A DNA stretch of 15,650 bases from Nitrospirota bacterium. Its GTDB lineage: Bacteria; Nitrospirota; Thermodesulfovibrionia; Thermodesulfovibrionales; JdFR-88. The stretch is from contig JAKAMR010000067.1 in assembly GCA_021812785.1 (NCBI GenBank), forward strand, positions 1 through 15,650, read 5' to 3'. The position numbers were made by a program, and so were the translations under genes. Below the pieces are notes generated by a model. It worked only from the letters and a program-made list of their open reading frames with translations, had not been told where the DNA came from and did no database searches. Shown in pieces: positions 7,129 to 14,010 of the stretch. Position 1 is the stretch's first letter, and each line of letters starts with the position of its first letter.

Positions 7129-7328
7129 TTGCCGTTTTCCTCCTTTGGCCTTAATTCCGGATGCTCCCGGTAAAAACATTCATGGCAATCCTGATTGTCC
7201 AGGCTGGGACTCCTGTGCTCATGAGGACAGCCCACCTTGCACGTCCCGGCATCTATCCTTTTATTTGCGAAATGGTAAAACTTCGTGGCGTCAGGGAGGA
7301 TGCTGTACTGGCTATCTGATCGCTTCAT
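7125..7328 (-). CDS. Small Cys/His-rich, probably zinc-binding protein
   Basis: A 67-aa hydrophilic protein. Between about residues 28 and 55 it carries C-x4-C-x2-H-x-H and, further on, C-x2-C (segments CKVGCPHEH-like and DCHECF), a ligand set suited to one or two zinc ions. No family is recognised. It overlaps the transglycosylase upstream by 17 nt and the NlpC/P60-like gene downstream by ATGA, so it is translated as part of the same operon. AGGGG about 6 nt before the ATG can serve as its SD. Its position between two wall-active enzymes hints at a regulatory or assembly role, which is inference. Confidence 0.65.
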   Translation of the reverse strand: MKRSDSQYSILPDATKFYHFANKRIDAGTCKVGCPHEHRSPSLDNQDCHECFYREHPELRPKEENGK

Positions 7329-7851
7329 AGAAGGCCCCTATATGCTTCACATAATCAATCGTCTGCCCGGCGCTCTTACCCGTCACCGCGGGCAGTTTCA
7401 TCGAGACGGCCGGCCAGCTCACCGCCCCGTCTGCCAGCCGCCGGGCCTTTATGATGTTCCCCGGGCCGGCATTGTACGAGCCATAAATAAAATCCAGCCT
7501 CTCCTTTCCTGCCGGCACCATGGGCCAGAAACAGGAAAGAGAATGGTCGTACTTTATGCCCCCCTGGATATTGCCGTCAGGATCGAACGGATTCACGCCC
7601 ATGAGCCGGGCCGTAGACGGCATGAGCTGCATGATCCCCCGGGCCCCGCACCAGGACACCGCTTTAGGGTTAAGGCCGCTTTCAGCCAGCCCCTGGGCCT
7701 TCCAATGCCGCCAGTCGTTCCAGGGAAAATAGAACTGCCCCCAATGCCTGAAGGCCAGGTCATACCGGATGCTGCCCGCGCCGGCCGTCTCAGCTAAGGG
7801 CGATAGCAATAGCCAGCAGGCCAAGCAGCAAAGCAACAGCTTTCGGATCAT
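7312..7851 (-). CDS. Secreted lytic transglycosylase (SLT/goose-lysozyme fold)
   Basis: A 179-aa enzyme with a signal peptide (RKLLLCCLACWLLLSPLAETAGA, cleaved after about residue 24, split here only for description: basic start, long Leu core, small residues before the site). Catalytic Glu57 sits in GLAESGLNPKAVS; ARGIMQLMP (70-78) and GSYNAGPGN (124-132) are the classic SLT motifs. It cleaves the MurNAc-GlcNAc bond of peptidoglycan, forming 1,6-anhydro ends, in the periplasm. The start at 7851 has GGGAGA at 7861-7866 (9-nt spacing). The first 62 nt of the gene lie inside the end of the upstream membrane-protein gene in another frame, so signal peptide and membrane helix share DNA. Probably the endolysin of the element. 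Confidence 0.88.
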   Translation of the reverse strand: MIRKLLLCCLACWLLLSPLAETAGAGSIRYDLAFRHWGQFYFPWNDWRHWKAQGLAESGLNPKAVSWCGARGIMQLMPSTARLMGVNPFDPDGNIQGGIKYDHSLSCFWPMVPAGKERLDFIYGSYNAGPGNIIKARRLADGAVSWPAVSMKLPAVTGKSAGQTIDYVKHIGAFYEAIR

Positions 7852-7975
7852 TTTTCAGGATCTCCCTGGTCTTGAAATTTTTAAGCTCGAAACGGTCGAA
7901 GAAAAAATAAGCAACGAACATAAGCAGAATGGTCATTGCCTTCCTCGCGGCCGCGGTAATTATCTGCCCGCTCAT
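7790..7975 (-). CDS. Two-span small membrane protein, holin-like
   Basis: A 61-aa protein with two hydrophobic helices: residues about 11-28 (KAMTILLMFVAYFFF) and 44-61 (PKAVALLLGLLAIAIALS), joined by a short charged loop rich in Lys/Asp/Glu. Size, topology and position next to the secreted transglycosylase match a class II holin that would depolarise or permeabilise the inner membrane at lysis. No sequence family is recognised, so the call rests on context. The ATG directly follows the stop of the upstream gene (TAG-ATG), with an SD-like AAGGGGG upstream. Confidence 0.62.
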   Translation of the reverse strand: MSGQIITAAARKAMTILLMFVAYFFFDRFELKNFKTREILKNDPKAVALLLGLLAIAIALS

Positions 7976-8179
7976 CTAATTGCGCCCCCCTTCTCTTTCA
8001 AGCATCAGGTTATAGATCTGGTCCACCCGGCCCCGGATATAGCACATATCCGATTTATCCGCTTTTGTTCCAACCTGGTTCAGCGTATATCCAAAAGCGG
8101 AAATAACTCCGAAACCGAGCATGATGAGGATCCTTAAAAGCGCCTTCCAGGTCACGTATTTTTTTCCGTTGTCTGTCAT
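7976..8179 (-). CDS. Small single-span membrane protein in the lysis block
   Basis: A 67-aa protein with one hydrophobic helix near the N-terminus (about residues 14-32, LLRILIMLGFGVISAFGY) followed by a helical, charged C-terminal half (NQVGTKADK ... GRVDQIYNLMLEREG). This single-span-plus-helix layout occurs in phage lysis accessory proteins (antiholins, i-spanins, XhlA-like), but no specific family can be named. It begins by ATGA overlap with the anchored transglycosylase, and GAGGGAG lies just upstream of the start. It abuts the two-span gene with no gap. Confidence 0.6.
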   Translation of the reverse strand: MTDNGKKYVTWKALLRILIMLGFGVISAFGYTLNQVGTKADKSDMCYIRGRVDQIYNLMLEREGGRN

Positions 8180-8697
8180 AAGCTCCCTCTTAATAAAGCG
8201 ATGAGCGCCATGAAGCCGGCGATATAAAACACAGGTTTGGGTATTCCGGAGAGCATCCCCGCCTCGGCTGCCAACGTGGACCGCCGGTCATATTGGCCTG
8301 TGGCCACCATGACAGCGCTTTGCCCGGCCGCCAGCATGGCCTGCTGGGCTTCCTTTTTTGCCTGCGGGCTGGATGTGGCCCATGGATGGCCGCCCTTGTA
8401 ATAGGAGAAAACGTCCTCGGGCGAGCTGAAGCGCCTCCGGAGCTGCGCCAGGTACATGGCGCCTATCTCTATATTTTTTTCTGGCGTCATGAGCTCCTGG
8501 ACAGTCACGGAAGGGTCCAGGCCCCGGGCGGTGGACAGCTTTATGCCCATGAGCCCGTAGGAGCATTCACCGCGGGCACAGTCTCCACGCCCAATGGAGC
8601 CCGGGTTGCCTCCGGACTCTGTCCTGATGATGGCGAATATCCAGGCAGGCGGAACGTTCCACCTGGCGGCCTCATTTAGGACTATGTCACGGATCAT
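8176..8697 (-). CDS. Membrane-anchored lytic transglycosylase (virion-type)
   Basis: A 173-aa protein with an N-terminal SLT domain (catalytic Glu27 in IIRTESGGNP; SYGLMGIKLSTARGL at 46-60; EKNIEIGAMYLAQLRRR at 73-89; YYKGG at 99-103) and one predicted C-terminal transmembrane helix (about 156-170, VFYIAGFMALIALLR). There is no N-terminal signal peptide. This differs from the secreted transglycosylase downstream and resembles virion-associated muralytic enzymes that open the wall during genome entry; a second endolysin is the alternative. Start and stop both use ATGA overlaps, with the spike gene upstream and the 67-aa membrane protein downstream. No independent SD is visible, so translation is probably coupled. 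Confidence 0.85.
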   Translation of the reverse strand: MIRDIVLNEAARWNVPPAWIFAIIRTESGGNPGSIGRGDCARGECSYGLMGIKLSTARGLDPSVTVQELMTPEKNIEIGAMYLAQLRRRFSSPEDVFSYYKGGHPWATSSPQAKKEAQQAMLAAGQSAVMVATGQYDRRSTLAAEAGMLSGIPKPVFYIAGFMALIALLRGSL

Positions 8698-10496
8698 AGG
8701 TTATTCGTTAAAGTTTTGGTCACGGAGCCGCTGCCGTCGTTCATTTCGCCCGTGACGTTCCCGGTAAGATCATTCCCCGTGATAATGATTTTGTTGCATC
8801 CTGTATTCAGAACTATGCCGTAGGACTGGTTTTCGCTTGCATAACCTACAAACTGGCCTATAAGACAGCCTTCAATGTATATTCCATAGGCCGTTCCCCC
8901 CACTTCTACCCCGGGATAGGCTGCGGAGCCCTGTATGCTGTTATCTGATATTTGCAGACCGATGAGTTTTGTATAGCGCCCTATGTCCCAGACTCCGCTT
9001 TGGTAGTTATTGGAGATGAATCCCCCGGAAATGGTCGTATCATATGTATGGGCATCCAGATAAACACCATTTCCTGTGACAGCTCCCTGGCAATAAATAT
9101 CCGAGAATTGCAATACTTCGTTATAGCCCGTCCCGCTGATGGACGCTATGCCGTCATTGTATGCGTAATCCGACTGAAAGTCGTACGCCGTCACAAATTC
9201 TGGGCCATTCGTAAGATTTCCCGAATTTGTCATCTCTAGCCCGTAACTGCCTTTAGTCACCCCTACGTGCCTTATGTCAACTGTCGCAGCATTGCCATCC
9301 AGGAGGATGCCTACCGGAGAGGTGGACGTATTGGTCGTAAATCCTATTTCAACGTTGTTTAAATCAAAAACGTTTGCCGATCCGACGCTGGAACCATAGT
9401 TTTTTATGGCATACTGACCCGTCAGCCCATATATCCAGACATCATCAACAGAGCATACATTCTGGTCCTGTACGTAGATGCCGTTATATCCTCCATTAAT
9501 AAGGATATTTTTTATTGTTGCCCTGTTATAAGAAAAAATCGAAATAAAAGCTCCGCCCGTCATCCCGGACCCATTAAACTGAAGATTGAAAACCCCGCCT
9601 CCAGAACCGCCTCCCTCAAATATGATGGCATTGAAATTACCAGAGGGGGATATAATAGTTTCGCCTTTACCCGCTCCCACCATTGACACAGCTTCCCCGG
9701 ATGTGACATACACAGGATTAACTGTTTTATAATTTCCGGCAGGGAAAAATACTTCTCCATTGCCAATACTGTATATAGCAGACTGAATGGCCGTAGAGCT
9801 ATCCAAAGTCCCGGAAGCATCGGCGCCCCACCATGCAGGGAGGGCCATGGAAACAGAGCCTGGCTCCAAATGGACATCTTGAGTACCAAAACCGCTAAAC
9901 ACCTGATAAAGCCCGGCTGAAAATGGACCGTCAATATTGAGAATGTTATGACTGGTCCCGTTGCTGATCGCGGCCCCGTTTTCAACCACAAGGGTATCGC
10001 TGGCCGGTATAGTGACGCTGCCTGTGAGAGGATAGACCGTTTTTGAAGCCCCAGGGGCTTTTGTAACAACCAGGGTGGCGTTCACTATACCTGCGGCCAC
10101 GGCGTTGTTAATAGACCCATACGCCCGAACGTCCACCCAGGGGCCCTTTGTTATGATATCCGTCATGGGTTTTGCCTGCGCGCCCAATACGCCGCCCTCA
10201 AACGTCCCGTTATAAATGTTCGAGCCGGTGAAATTTGCGGAGTTCGTCACATCCAGGTGAGCATACGTCCCGCTTATGTTTGAAAACGTTCCGCCTTCAA
10301 ACGTCCCGTTGTAAACGGTCGATCCTGTGAAATCCACGCTTCCGCCACGCAGGCTCATCGAGTTCACGATGCCCAGGCTGTAGCCGTGGATATCGCCGTT
10401 GCCGCCCACCCAGTAATCACCCGGGGCCGCAATCGCAAGGACCGCCGTTAAAAGGACCAGCGCAAGCGCAAAAGCCAAAAATACATTACGTTTCAT
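8694..10496 (-). CDS. Beta-helix spike protein with N-terminal signal peptide/anchor
   Basis: A roughly 600-aa receptor-binding or depolymerase-type spike. A basic-hydrophobic N-terminus (KRNVFLAFALALVLLTAVLA, then a possible cleavage site AIAAP) is followed by a Gly/Asn-rich stalk with two near-identical 33-residue repeats (FTGSxxYNGTFEGG). From about residue 220 comes a pectate-lyase-like right-handed beta-helix (WWGADASGTLDSSTAIQSAI, then GEVFFPAGNYKT), with rung-like repeats to the C-terminus. The start is set at 10496 rather than the in-frame ATG at 10502. GGAG at 10505-10508 is 8 nt from the former but only 2 nt from the latter, and 10496 makes a TAATG stop/start overlap with the upstream gene. 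A Sec-type signal on a phage spike is unusual. No catalytic residues can be assigned with confidence. Confidence 0.82.
   Translation of the reverse strand: MKRNVFLAFALALVLLTAVLAIAAPGDYWVGGNGDIHGYSLGIVNSMSLRGGSVDFTGSTVYNGTFEGGTFSNISGTYAHLDVTNSANFTGSNIYNGTFEGGVLGAQAKPMTDIITKGPWVDVRAYGSINNAVAAGIVNATLVVTKAPGASKTVYPLTGSVTIPASDTLVVENGAAISNGTSHNILNIDGPFSAGLYQVFSGFGTQDVHLEPGSVSMALPAWWGADASGTLDSSTAIQSAIYSIGNGEVFFPAGNYKTVNPVYVTSGEAVSMVGAGKGETIISPSGNFNAIIFEGGGSGGGVFNLQFNGSGMTGGAFISIFSYNRATIKNILINGGYNGIYVQDQNVCSVDDVWIYGLTGQYAIKNYGSSVGSANVFDLNNVEIGFTTNTSTSPVGILLDGNAATVDIRHVGVTKGSYGLEMTNSGNLTNGPEFVTAYDFQSDYAYNDGIASISGTGYNEVLQFSDIYCQGAVTGNGVYLDAHTYDTTISGGFISNNYQSGVWDIGRYTKLIGLQISDNSIQGSAAYPGVEVGGTAYGIYIEGCLIGQFVGYASENQSYGIVLNTGCNKIIITGNDLTGNVTGEMNDGSGSVTKTLTNNL
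10192..10333. repeat. Imperfect 99-bp-period repeat in the spike stalk
   Basis: Two near-identical segments beginning at 10192 and 10291 (CCGCCYTCAAACGTCCCGTT core, then divergent copies of a GTGAAAT end) lie exactly 99 bp apart and encode the 33-residue protein repeat of the spike stalk. The period is in frame. Confidence 0.85.
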
Positions 10497-10957
10497 TACC
10501 ATATCTCCAGCCTCGGGATGCCGTTTCCGTCGAGGGCTATTTTCTTGTATGTTTTATCCGTGATGTTGTACCAGGTCTTCCCCACGTTCGATGCTGTCAC
10601 AGGAAGGTCGGCCGTAAGCTGCAAAATGCTGCCCACTCCTGTCCCGGCCGGGGCCGGGATGGGCGTCTTGCTGGCCGGATTGTGCCAACCGCCTGTTACC
10701 GCTTGCAGGCGGAACATGGCGTTGTAGAGGGGGTCCTTTTTTAATATGATTTCGGAGGCCCCGTCTATAGCCTCTCCGGACGATGGGACTATATTTACCA
10801 CATGGGCAGTCCGGTCCACCTTTACGACGGCAAACTGCTGCAGGTATGCGATGCTGTTGCCGTACGGAAGGGTTACTGTTATGTCCCCGTTTGTGCAGTC
10901 GCAGTTTATGACGTCGTCACTTTCAAGCAGGGTAGTGTCCGAGGTTACCGTTCTCAT
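10496..10957 (-). CDS. Fibre-type beta protein preceding the spike
   Basis: A 153-aa protein. Residues about 5-92 fit a beta-domain often found in phage fibres and surface proteins: DDVINCDCTNGDITVTLPYG, a VVKVDRTAHVVNIVP strand pair, GEAIDGASEIIL, and a closing FRLQAVTGGW. A Pro/Ala-rich linker (95-107) leads to a short beta-hairpin module (LPVTASNVGKTWYNITDKTY). Its place directly before the spike, with which it shares a TAATG junction, suggests it attaches the spike to the virion; this is inference. The start overlaps the upstream gene by ATGA, and GAGGA sits 5 nt upstream. Confidence 0.7.
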   Translation of the reverse strand: MRTVTSDTTLLESDDVINCDCTNGDITVTLPYGNSIAYLQQFAVVKVDRTAHVVNIVPSSGEAIDGASEIILKKDPLYNAMFRLQAVTGGWHNPASKTPIPAPAGTGVGSILQLTADLPVTASNVGKTWYNITDKTYKKIALDGNGIPRLEIW

Positions 10958-12129
10958 GCCTTCCTCTTTGAGCTCGTTCTGGTTTTTAAGCGGTTAAGTA
11001 GCAATAGCACACCAAGGGCTCCACCGCCTGCCATTACGCCCTGGGCGGCGCTGAGACCCTTGTTTGGCATAGCGGGATATTTTGCCTGCTGCGCCTGGCC
11101 GTAATCCGTAGTGTCGTAGGACCCCCCGGAAGTGTCCGGGCCGCCCAGGTAAGATATGCCGCCCTCGTCGGATGCACCCGCGGGCCCTCCGCTTCCTATG
11201 CCCCCGACAATCGGATTGTCCGGAGTGGCGTATCCCGCCGGGACATATGAGGCCGCCGGCGCATATCCATAAGGGGAAGCTCCACCCGCAAGCTGGCTGC
11301 CAAAGAGGGTGGCCGCGGCCCCAGCCGCGTATTTCCCCACGGAAAGAAGGTCTGTGCCGATCTCGGACAAAAGGCCTGGACTGCTAGATACCGCCCCGTT
11401 TGCCCCTATGGTGCCGATAGAGAGGCTGTTTGCCCCCGGGACGGCCGAATATCCTCCGGCCGCTGCGCTGCCCTCACCGGTTGCCGCACCCTCTGTGCCT
11501 GGGGCCACAGCGTAGGTCTTTGACGTAAGCGAGCCTATCAGTCCTTGCCCGGTGGTAAGCCCCCCGTATGTTCCACCTGCTACCCCTGCAGCTCCTCCGA
11601 TTTCCAGGTTTGTAGGCCCTGCAATTTTTCCACCAAATGCACCAGAGCCAACAGCGCCCCCATAGGCACCTATCGCGGCTCCGACTGGCCCCCCCGTTTC
11701 GAGCCCTGTTATTCCACCTTCCACCGCGCCCACAGCTTGTTTGGCCATTGTTTTAAGCGGTTTTGAGGCATGCCCTATTTCGAACCCTAAAGGGGCCGCG
11801 CCAACACCACCCAAAAGCGTAGCACCAGCTGCGGCTGCGATGCCCTCAACCGTGTGCGCGTTATGTCCCACGAACGTGCTGATGGCGTGCACAGGGGCAC
11901 GCCAAAAACATCCCATGAAGCAGCCAAGCCCTTGTTCTTCCCATGGGTTTGTCTGCCAGTCGTTCATGCTGCCCGGTCCGCCTTCCGCTATATGGCCCTG
12001 CCATTCGTTTATGAGCGACCCCCCGGTGTCCACCGGATACACCACCGGGTCATTGACTCCGGACAGCCCCTCCAGCCCCGTCATGCGCCTCTGCGCTCTC
12101 CTCGAGCCGCGCGCGTAAACTGTTTTCAT
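10954..12129 (-). CDS. Gly/Ala-rich virion-type protein with C-terminal membrane span
   Basis: A 391-aa protein of unknown family. Residues 1-75 are mixed and basic at the start (MKTVYARGSRRAQRRM). Residues 75-330 are dominated by Gly, Ala and Ser with small-residue hydrophobic patches (for example GAAIGAYGGAVGSGAFGG), giving potentially membrane-interacting glycine-zipper helices. A clear transmembrane helix lies at about 364-381 (GVMAGGGALGVLLLLN), followed by a basic tail (RLKTRTSSKRKA). Such composition is found in internal membrane or DNA-delivery proteins of viruses. SD GGAGGT is 5 nt before the ATG. It overlaps neighbours by ATGA on both sides. Confidence 0.7.
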   Translation of the reverse strand: MKTVYARGSRRAQRRMTGLEGLSGVNDPVVYPVDTGGSLINEWQGHIAEGGPGSMNDWQTNPWEEQGLGCFMGCFWRAPVHAISTFVGHNAHTVEGIAAAAGATLLGGVGAAPLGFEIGHASKPLKTMAKQAVGAVEGGITGLETGGPVGAAIGAYGGAVGSGAFGGKIAGPTNLEIGGAAGVAGGTYGGLTTGQGLIGSLTSKTYAVAPGTEGAATGEGSAAAGGYSAVPGANSLSIGTIGANGAVSSSPGLLSEIGTDLLSVGKYAAGAAATLFGSQLAGGASPYGYAPAASYVPAGYATPDNPIVGGIGSGGPAGASDEGGISYLGGPDTSGGSYDTTDYGQAQQAKYPAMPNKGLSAAQGVMAGGGALGVLLLLNRLKTRTSSKRKA

Positions 12130-12539
12130 CTTTTACCTCCGGGCAAAAAAGCGAATAGCGCGATGCCCGCAAGCACCGCTGCCCCTACCTGGAAAACCGC
12201 AGGGTCCTTTTCGTACAACCCTTTCACCTGGCTGAAAACGTCATCTGCCATGCCGGACAGGTGAGCGTTTATTTTTCTGGCTTTCGTGGCCGGCAATGGC
12301 TGCCCCGGGATGCGCGCGCCCCTGGGCATCCATTGCGGTCCCTGGGCAGATACGAAAGCCCCCCTTACTCGCACTCCAGGAAGGACTGCGGCGCTTTTAA
12401 ACAGGTCCGCCACGGGGCCGTTTATGTACCTGGCGTTCCGGAGTTTTTTTTGCCATTCCTCGAGCGTATATCCCGTAGGCAGGAACGCACTGTTTACCAT
12501 GTAGCCTGAAGGCAGGAAAGGTTTAGGTGAGTATGGCAT
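12126..12539 (-). CDS. Small virion-type protein with C-terminal membrane span
   Basis: A 137-aa protein, not recognised. A short repeated motif at the N-terminus (FLPSGY, then AFLPTGY) is followed by a helical stretch (LEEWQKKLRNARYINGPVADL), a basic Pro/Gly-rich middle (RGARIPGQPLPATKARK) and one transmembrane helix at about 116-132 (FQVGAAVLAGIALFAFLP), ending GGKR. The single C-terminal anchor with basic end parallels the 391-aa protein that follows. AGGAGC lies 4 nt upstream of the start. It overlaps the preceding gene by 17 nt and the next by ATGA. Confidence 0.68.
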   Translation of the reverse strand: MPYSPKPFLPSGYMVNSAFLPTGYTLEEWQKKLRNARYINGPVADLFKSAAVLPGVRVRGAFVSAQGPQWMPRGARIPGQPLPATKARKINAHLSGMADDVFSQVKGLYEKDPAVFQVGAAVLAGIALFAFLPGGKR

Positions 12540-12987
12540 AATTGCTCCTGCTGCTTAAGCCGTTTGCAGAGCCCGGCGCCGATGCCGGCGCTGGCTTTGC
12601 ATAATGGTTGCCAAGCAGGTAGCCCAGGCCAAGTGCACCCAGGCCGCCCAGGATGGCGAATTTGTCTATCGTGGCCCACTTGTGGTCACTCGTGGGGCCC
12701 GGTGCATAATAGCCGGGCAGCGTGTACGGCTCTTGTCCAGGCTCCGGAATGGCCGGGTTGCCGTTGCCGGGTATGTTCGGGTTATACGGGGAAAGATAAT
12801 CGTTGCCCACGTCCAGGCGGCTCCCCACGGGGAATTGATATGCAGTGGCCGGGTTTTTGAAATAATAAAAATCCCCGAATATGTCCTGAAGCCCCACCGT
12901 TCCGCCGGGGCCCTGCACTACCGTTCCGGTGACCCCGGAAAGGTTTGCTCCGCTCCTGGTGCTGAGATTACGCGCGTAAATCTTCAT
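12523..12987 (-). CDS. Proline-rich virion-type protein with one membrane span
   Basis: A 154-aa protein, not recognised. The N-terminal half is predicted beta-rich (GVTGTVVQGPGGTVGLQDIF). Residues 65-100 form a Pro/Gly/Asn-rich stalk (SPYNPNIPGNGNPAIPEPGQ). A glycine-rich transmembrane helix is at about 109-126 (FAILGGLGALGLGYLLGN), followed by an Ala/Pro/Ser tail. The start has GGGAGGT with 8-nt spacing. It directly abuts the 172-aa gene (no gap) and overlaps the 137-aa gene by 17 nt. It begins with MKIYAR, close to the MKTVYAR start of the 391-aa protein. Confidence 0.68.
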   Translation of the reverse strand: MKIYARNLSTRSGANLSGVTGTVVQGPGGTVGLQDIFGDFYYFKNPATAYQFPVGSRLDVGNDYLSPYNPNIPGNGNPAIPEPGQEPYTLPGYYAPGPTSDHKWATIDKFAILGGLGALGLGYLLGNHYAKPAPASAPGSANGLSSRSNYAILT

Positions 12988-13506
12988 CTAAATAGACCTC
13001 CCGTTCATGTAGGCCCGCAACACCGTTTGCGCCGTCGCCCCGTTTACTATCCTCAGTCTGCAATTCGGGGCCTGGACCTCGATGGAAAAGTTGGCCGCGG
13101 TCGCGGCCGTGATCGCTACGCTCTGGGATATGTCCCAGTTCGCTCCGTCCTGGGACTGCTCGATATATGCAGTCCCGGCCTGGTCGGAGTAAATGGAGCC
13201 TACTATACGTCCGTAAGCCCCGCAGGTCTTCGCGGCTCCGGTATATGTCCCAGCGGACCCCAGGAAGGCCGTTGTGGAGTCCAGCACCGCCTGGTTGTTG
13301 AACACCTGGGCGAACAGCACCCCTTCGTTGCAACGGGCCATGTACCATTTGCCCTGCGTCTGGTCATAGAGCTGAAGGAAATCTTCCGAGCCGATAAGGC
13401 TGGATGGGTTTGCAACCGCGTCTCCCGGTGTCATGTTTCCGGAAAGGCTGACGGAGCCCACCGAGAGGCCGTTAACAAGCTGCACCGCTAATGGCAGTTT
13501 TGGCAT
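12988..13506 (-). CDS. Phage-type structural protein (beta-sandwich)
   Basis: A 172-aa protein with a C-terminal beta-sandwich typical of phage structural proteins of unknown role: IVGSIYSDQAGTAYIEQSQD, NWDISQSVAI, FSIEVQAPNCRLRIVNGATA and a final TVLRAYM. Residues 1-60 are a looser beta region (SVGSVSLSGNMTPGDAVANP). The DQAGT...IEQSxDGxNWD...NGATAQT pattern recurs in many phage head or tail accessory proteins, which supports a virion role without fixing its position. AAGGGGG precedes the start by about 7 nt. A 12-nt gap separates it from the 162-aa gene upstream. Confidence 0.75.
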   Translation of the reverse strand: MPKLPLAVQLVNGLSVGSVSLSGNMTPGDAVANPSSLIGSEDFLQLYDQTQGKWYMARCNEGVLFAQVFNNQAVLDSTTAFLGSAGTYTGAAKTCGAYGRIVGSIYSDQAGTAYIEQSQDGANWDISQSVAITAATAANFSIEVQAPNCRLRIVNGATAQTVLRAYMNGRSI

Positions 13507-13518
13507 TTACAGGCCCCC

Positions 13519-14007
13519 TTAGTACCAGAACCAGCCCTTAAGCCGGGCGAACGCTCTGACGTTGAAATTTATTCCGGTGCTGCCCGAAAGCACGCACCCC
13601 ATTGCTACCACATCGTTGGCCTGAAGGGATATCGTCTCCGGGGTAGGCTGGAGGACAGACCCTTTCTGCACGTCTATGCCGCCCCAGTTGGGCACGGCAT
13701 TGCCGTTTATCCGCAGGTTCCATGTGGAGTTGTCGAAAAGGTTCGGCTGGTCGCTGTCTATGCCCACCCATTTGAGCACCCCGATAACGTTGCCCGGCAC
13801 CTGGAAGGTGACCACAGTCTTCTCGGTGTTTCCCGAGGCCGAAAAGGCATAGTCCCCGATCACATCGAAGGGGATGGCCTCTTGCGGCTGGAAATGGAGA
13901 TAAAGGTAATTCCGCTTGAAATCATCCAGGATGGCATTAAGGGCGTTATATATCTCCACCCCCTCAAGCTGGGCCTTTGTGAGCGCGTTATTGTTTTTGC
14001 CGGCCAT
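13519..14007 (-). CDS. Single-domain capsid-like beta protein
   Basis: A 162-aa protein with a helical N-terminus (about residues 8-36, LTKAQLEGVEIYNALNAILD) and a beta-rich remainder: VVTFQVPGNVIGVLKWVGID (65-84), NLRINGNAVPNW (97-108), LQANDVVAMGCVLSGSTGIN (128-147) and a closing FNVRAFARLKG. This strand order and the VP-G and SG-T turns match those of the second half of the adjacent 269-aa protein, suggesting a shared jelly-roll-like fold. A minor capsid or penton protein would fit. GGGAGAT lies 7 nt upstream of the start; the gene begins 3 nt after the 269-aa gene ends. Confidence 0.72.
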   Translation of the reverse strand: MAGKNNNALTKAQLEGVEIYNALNAILDDFKRNYLYLHFQPQEAIPFDVIGDYAFSASGNTEKTVVTFQVPGNVIGVLKWVGIDSDQPNLFDNSTWNLRINGNAVPNWGGIDVQKGSVLQPTPETISLQANDVVAMGCVLSGSTGINFNVRAFARLKGWFWY

Positions 14008-14010
14008 TCT

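Noticed and set aside
12604..13491. 295-codon plus-strand frame opposite two structural genes
   Set aside because: Shadow of the GC-rich minus-strand genes, which have SDs and coherent beta-rich proteins; the frame is basic and low in character.
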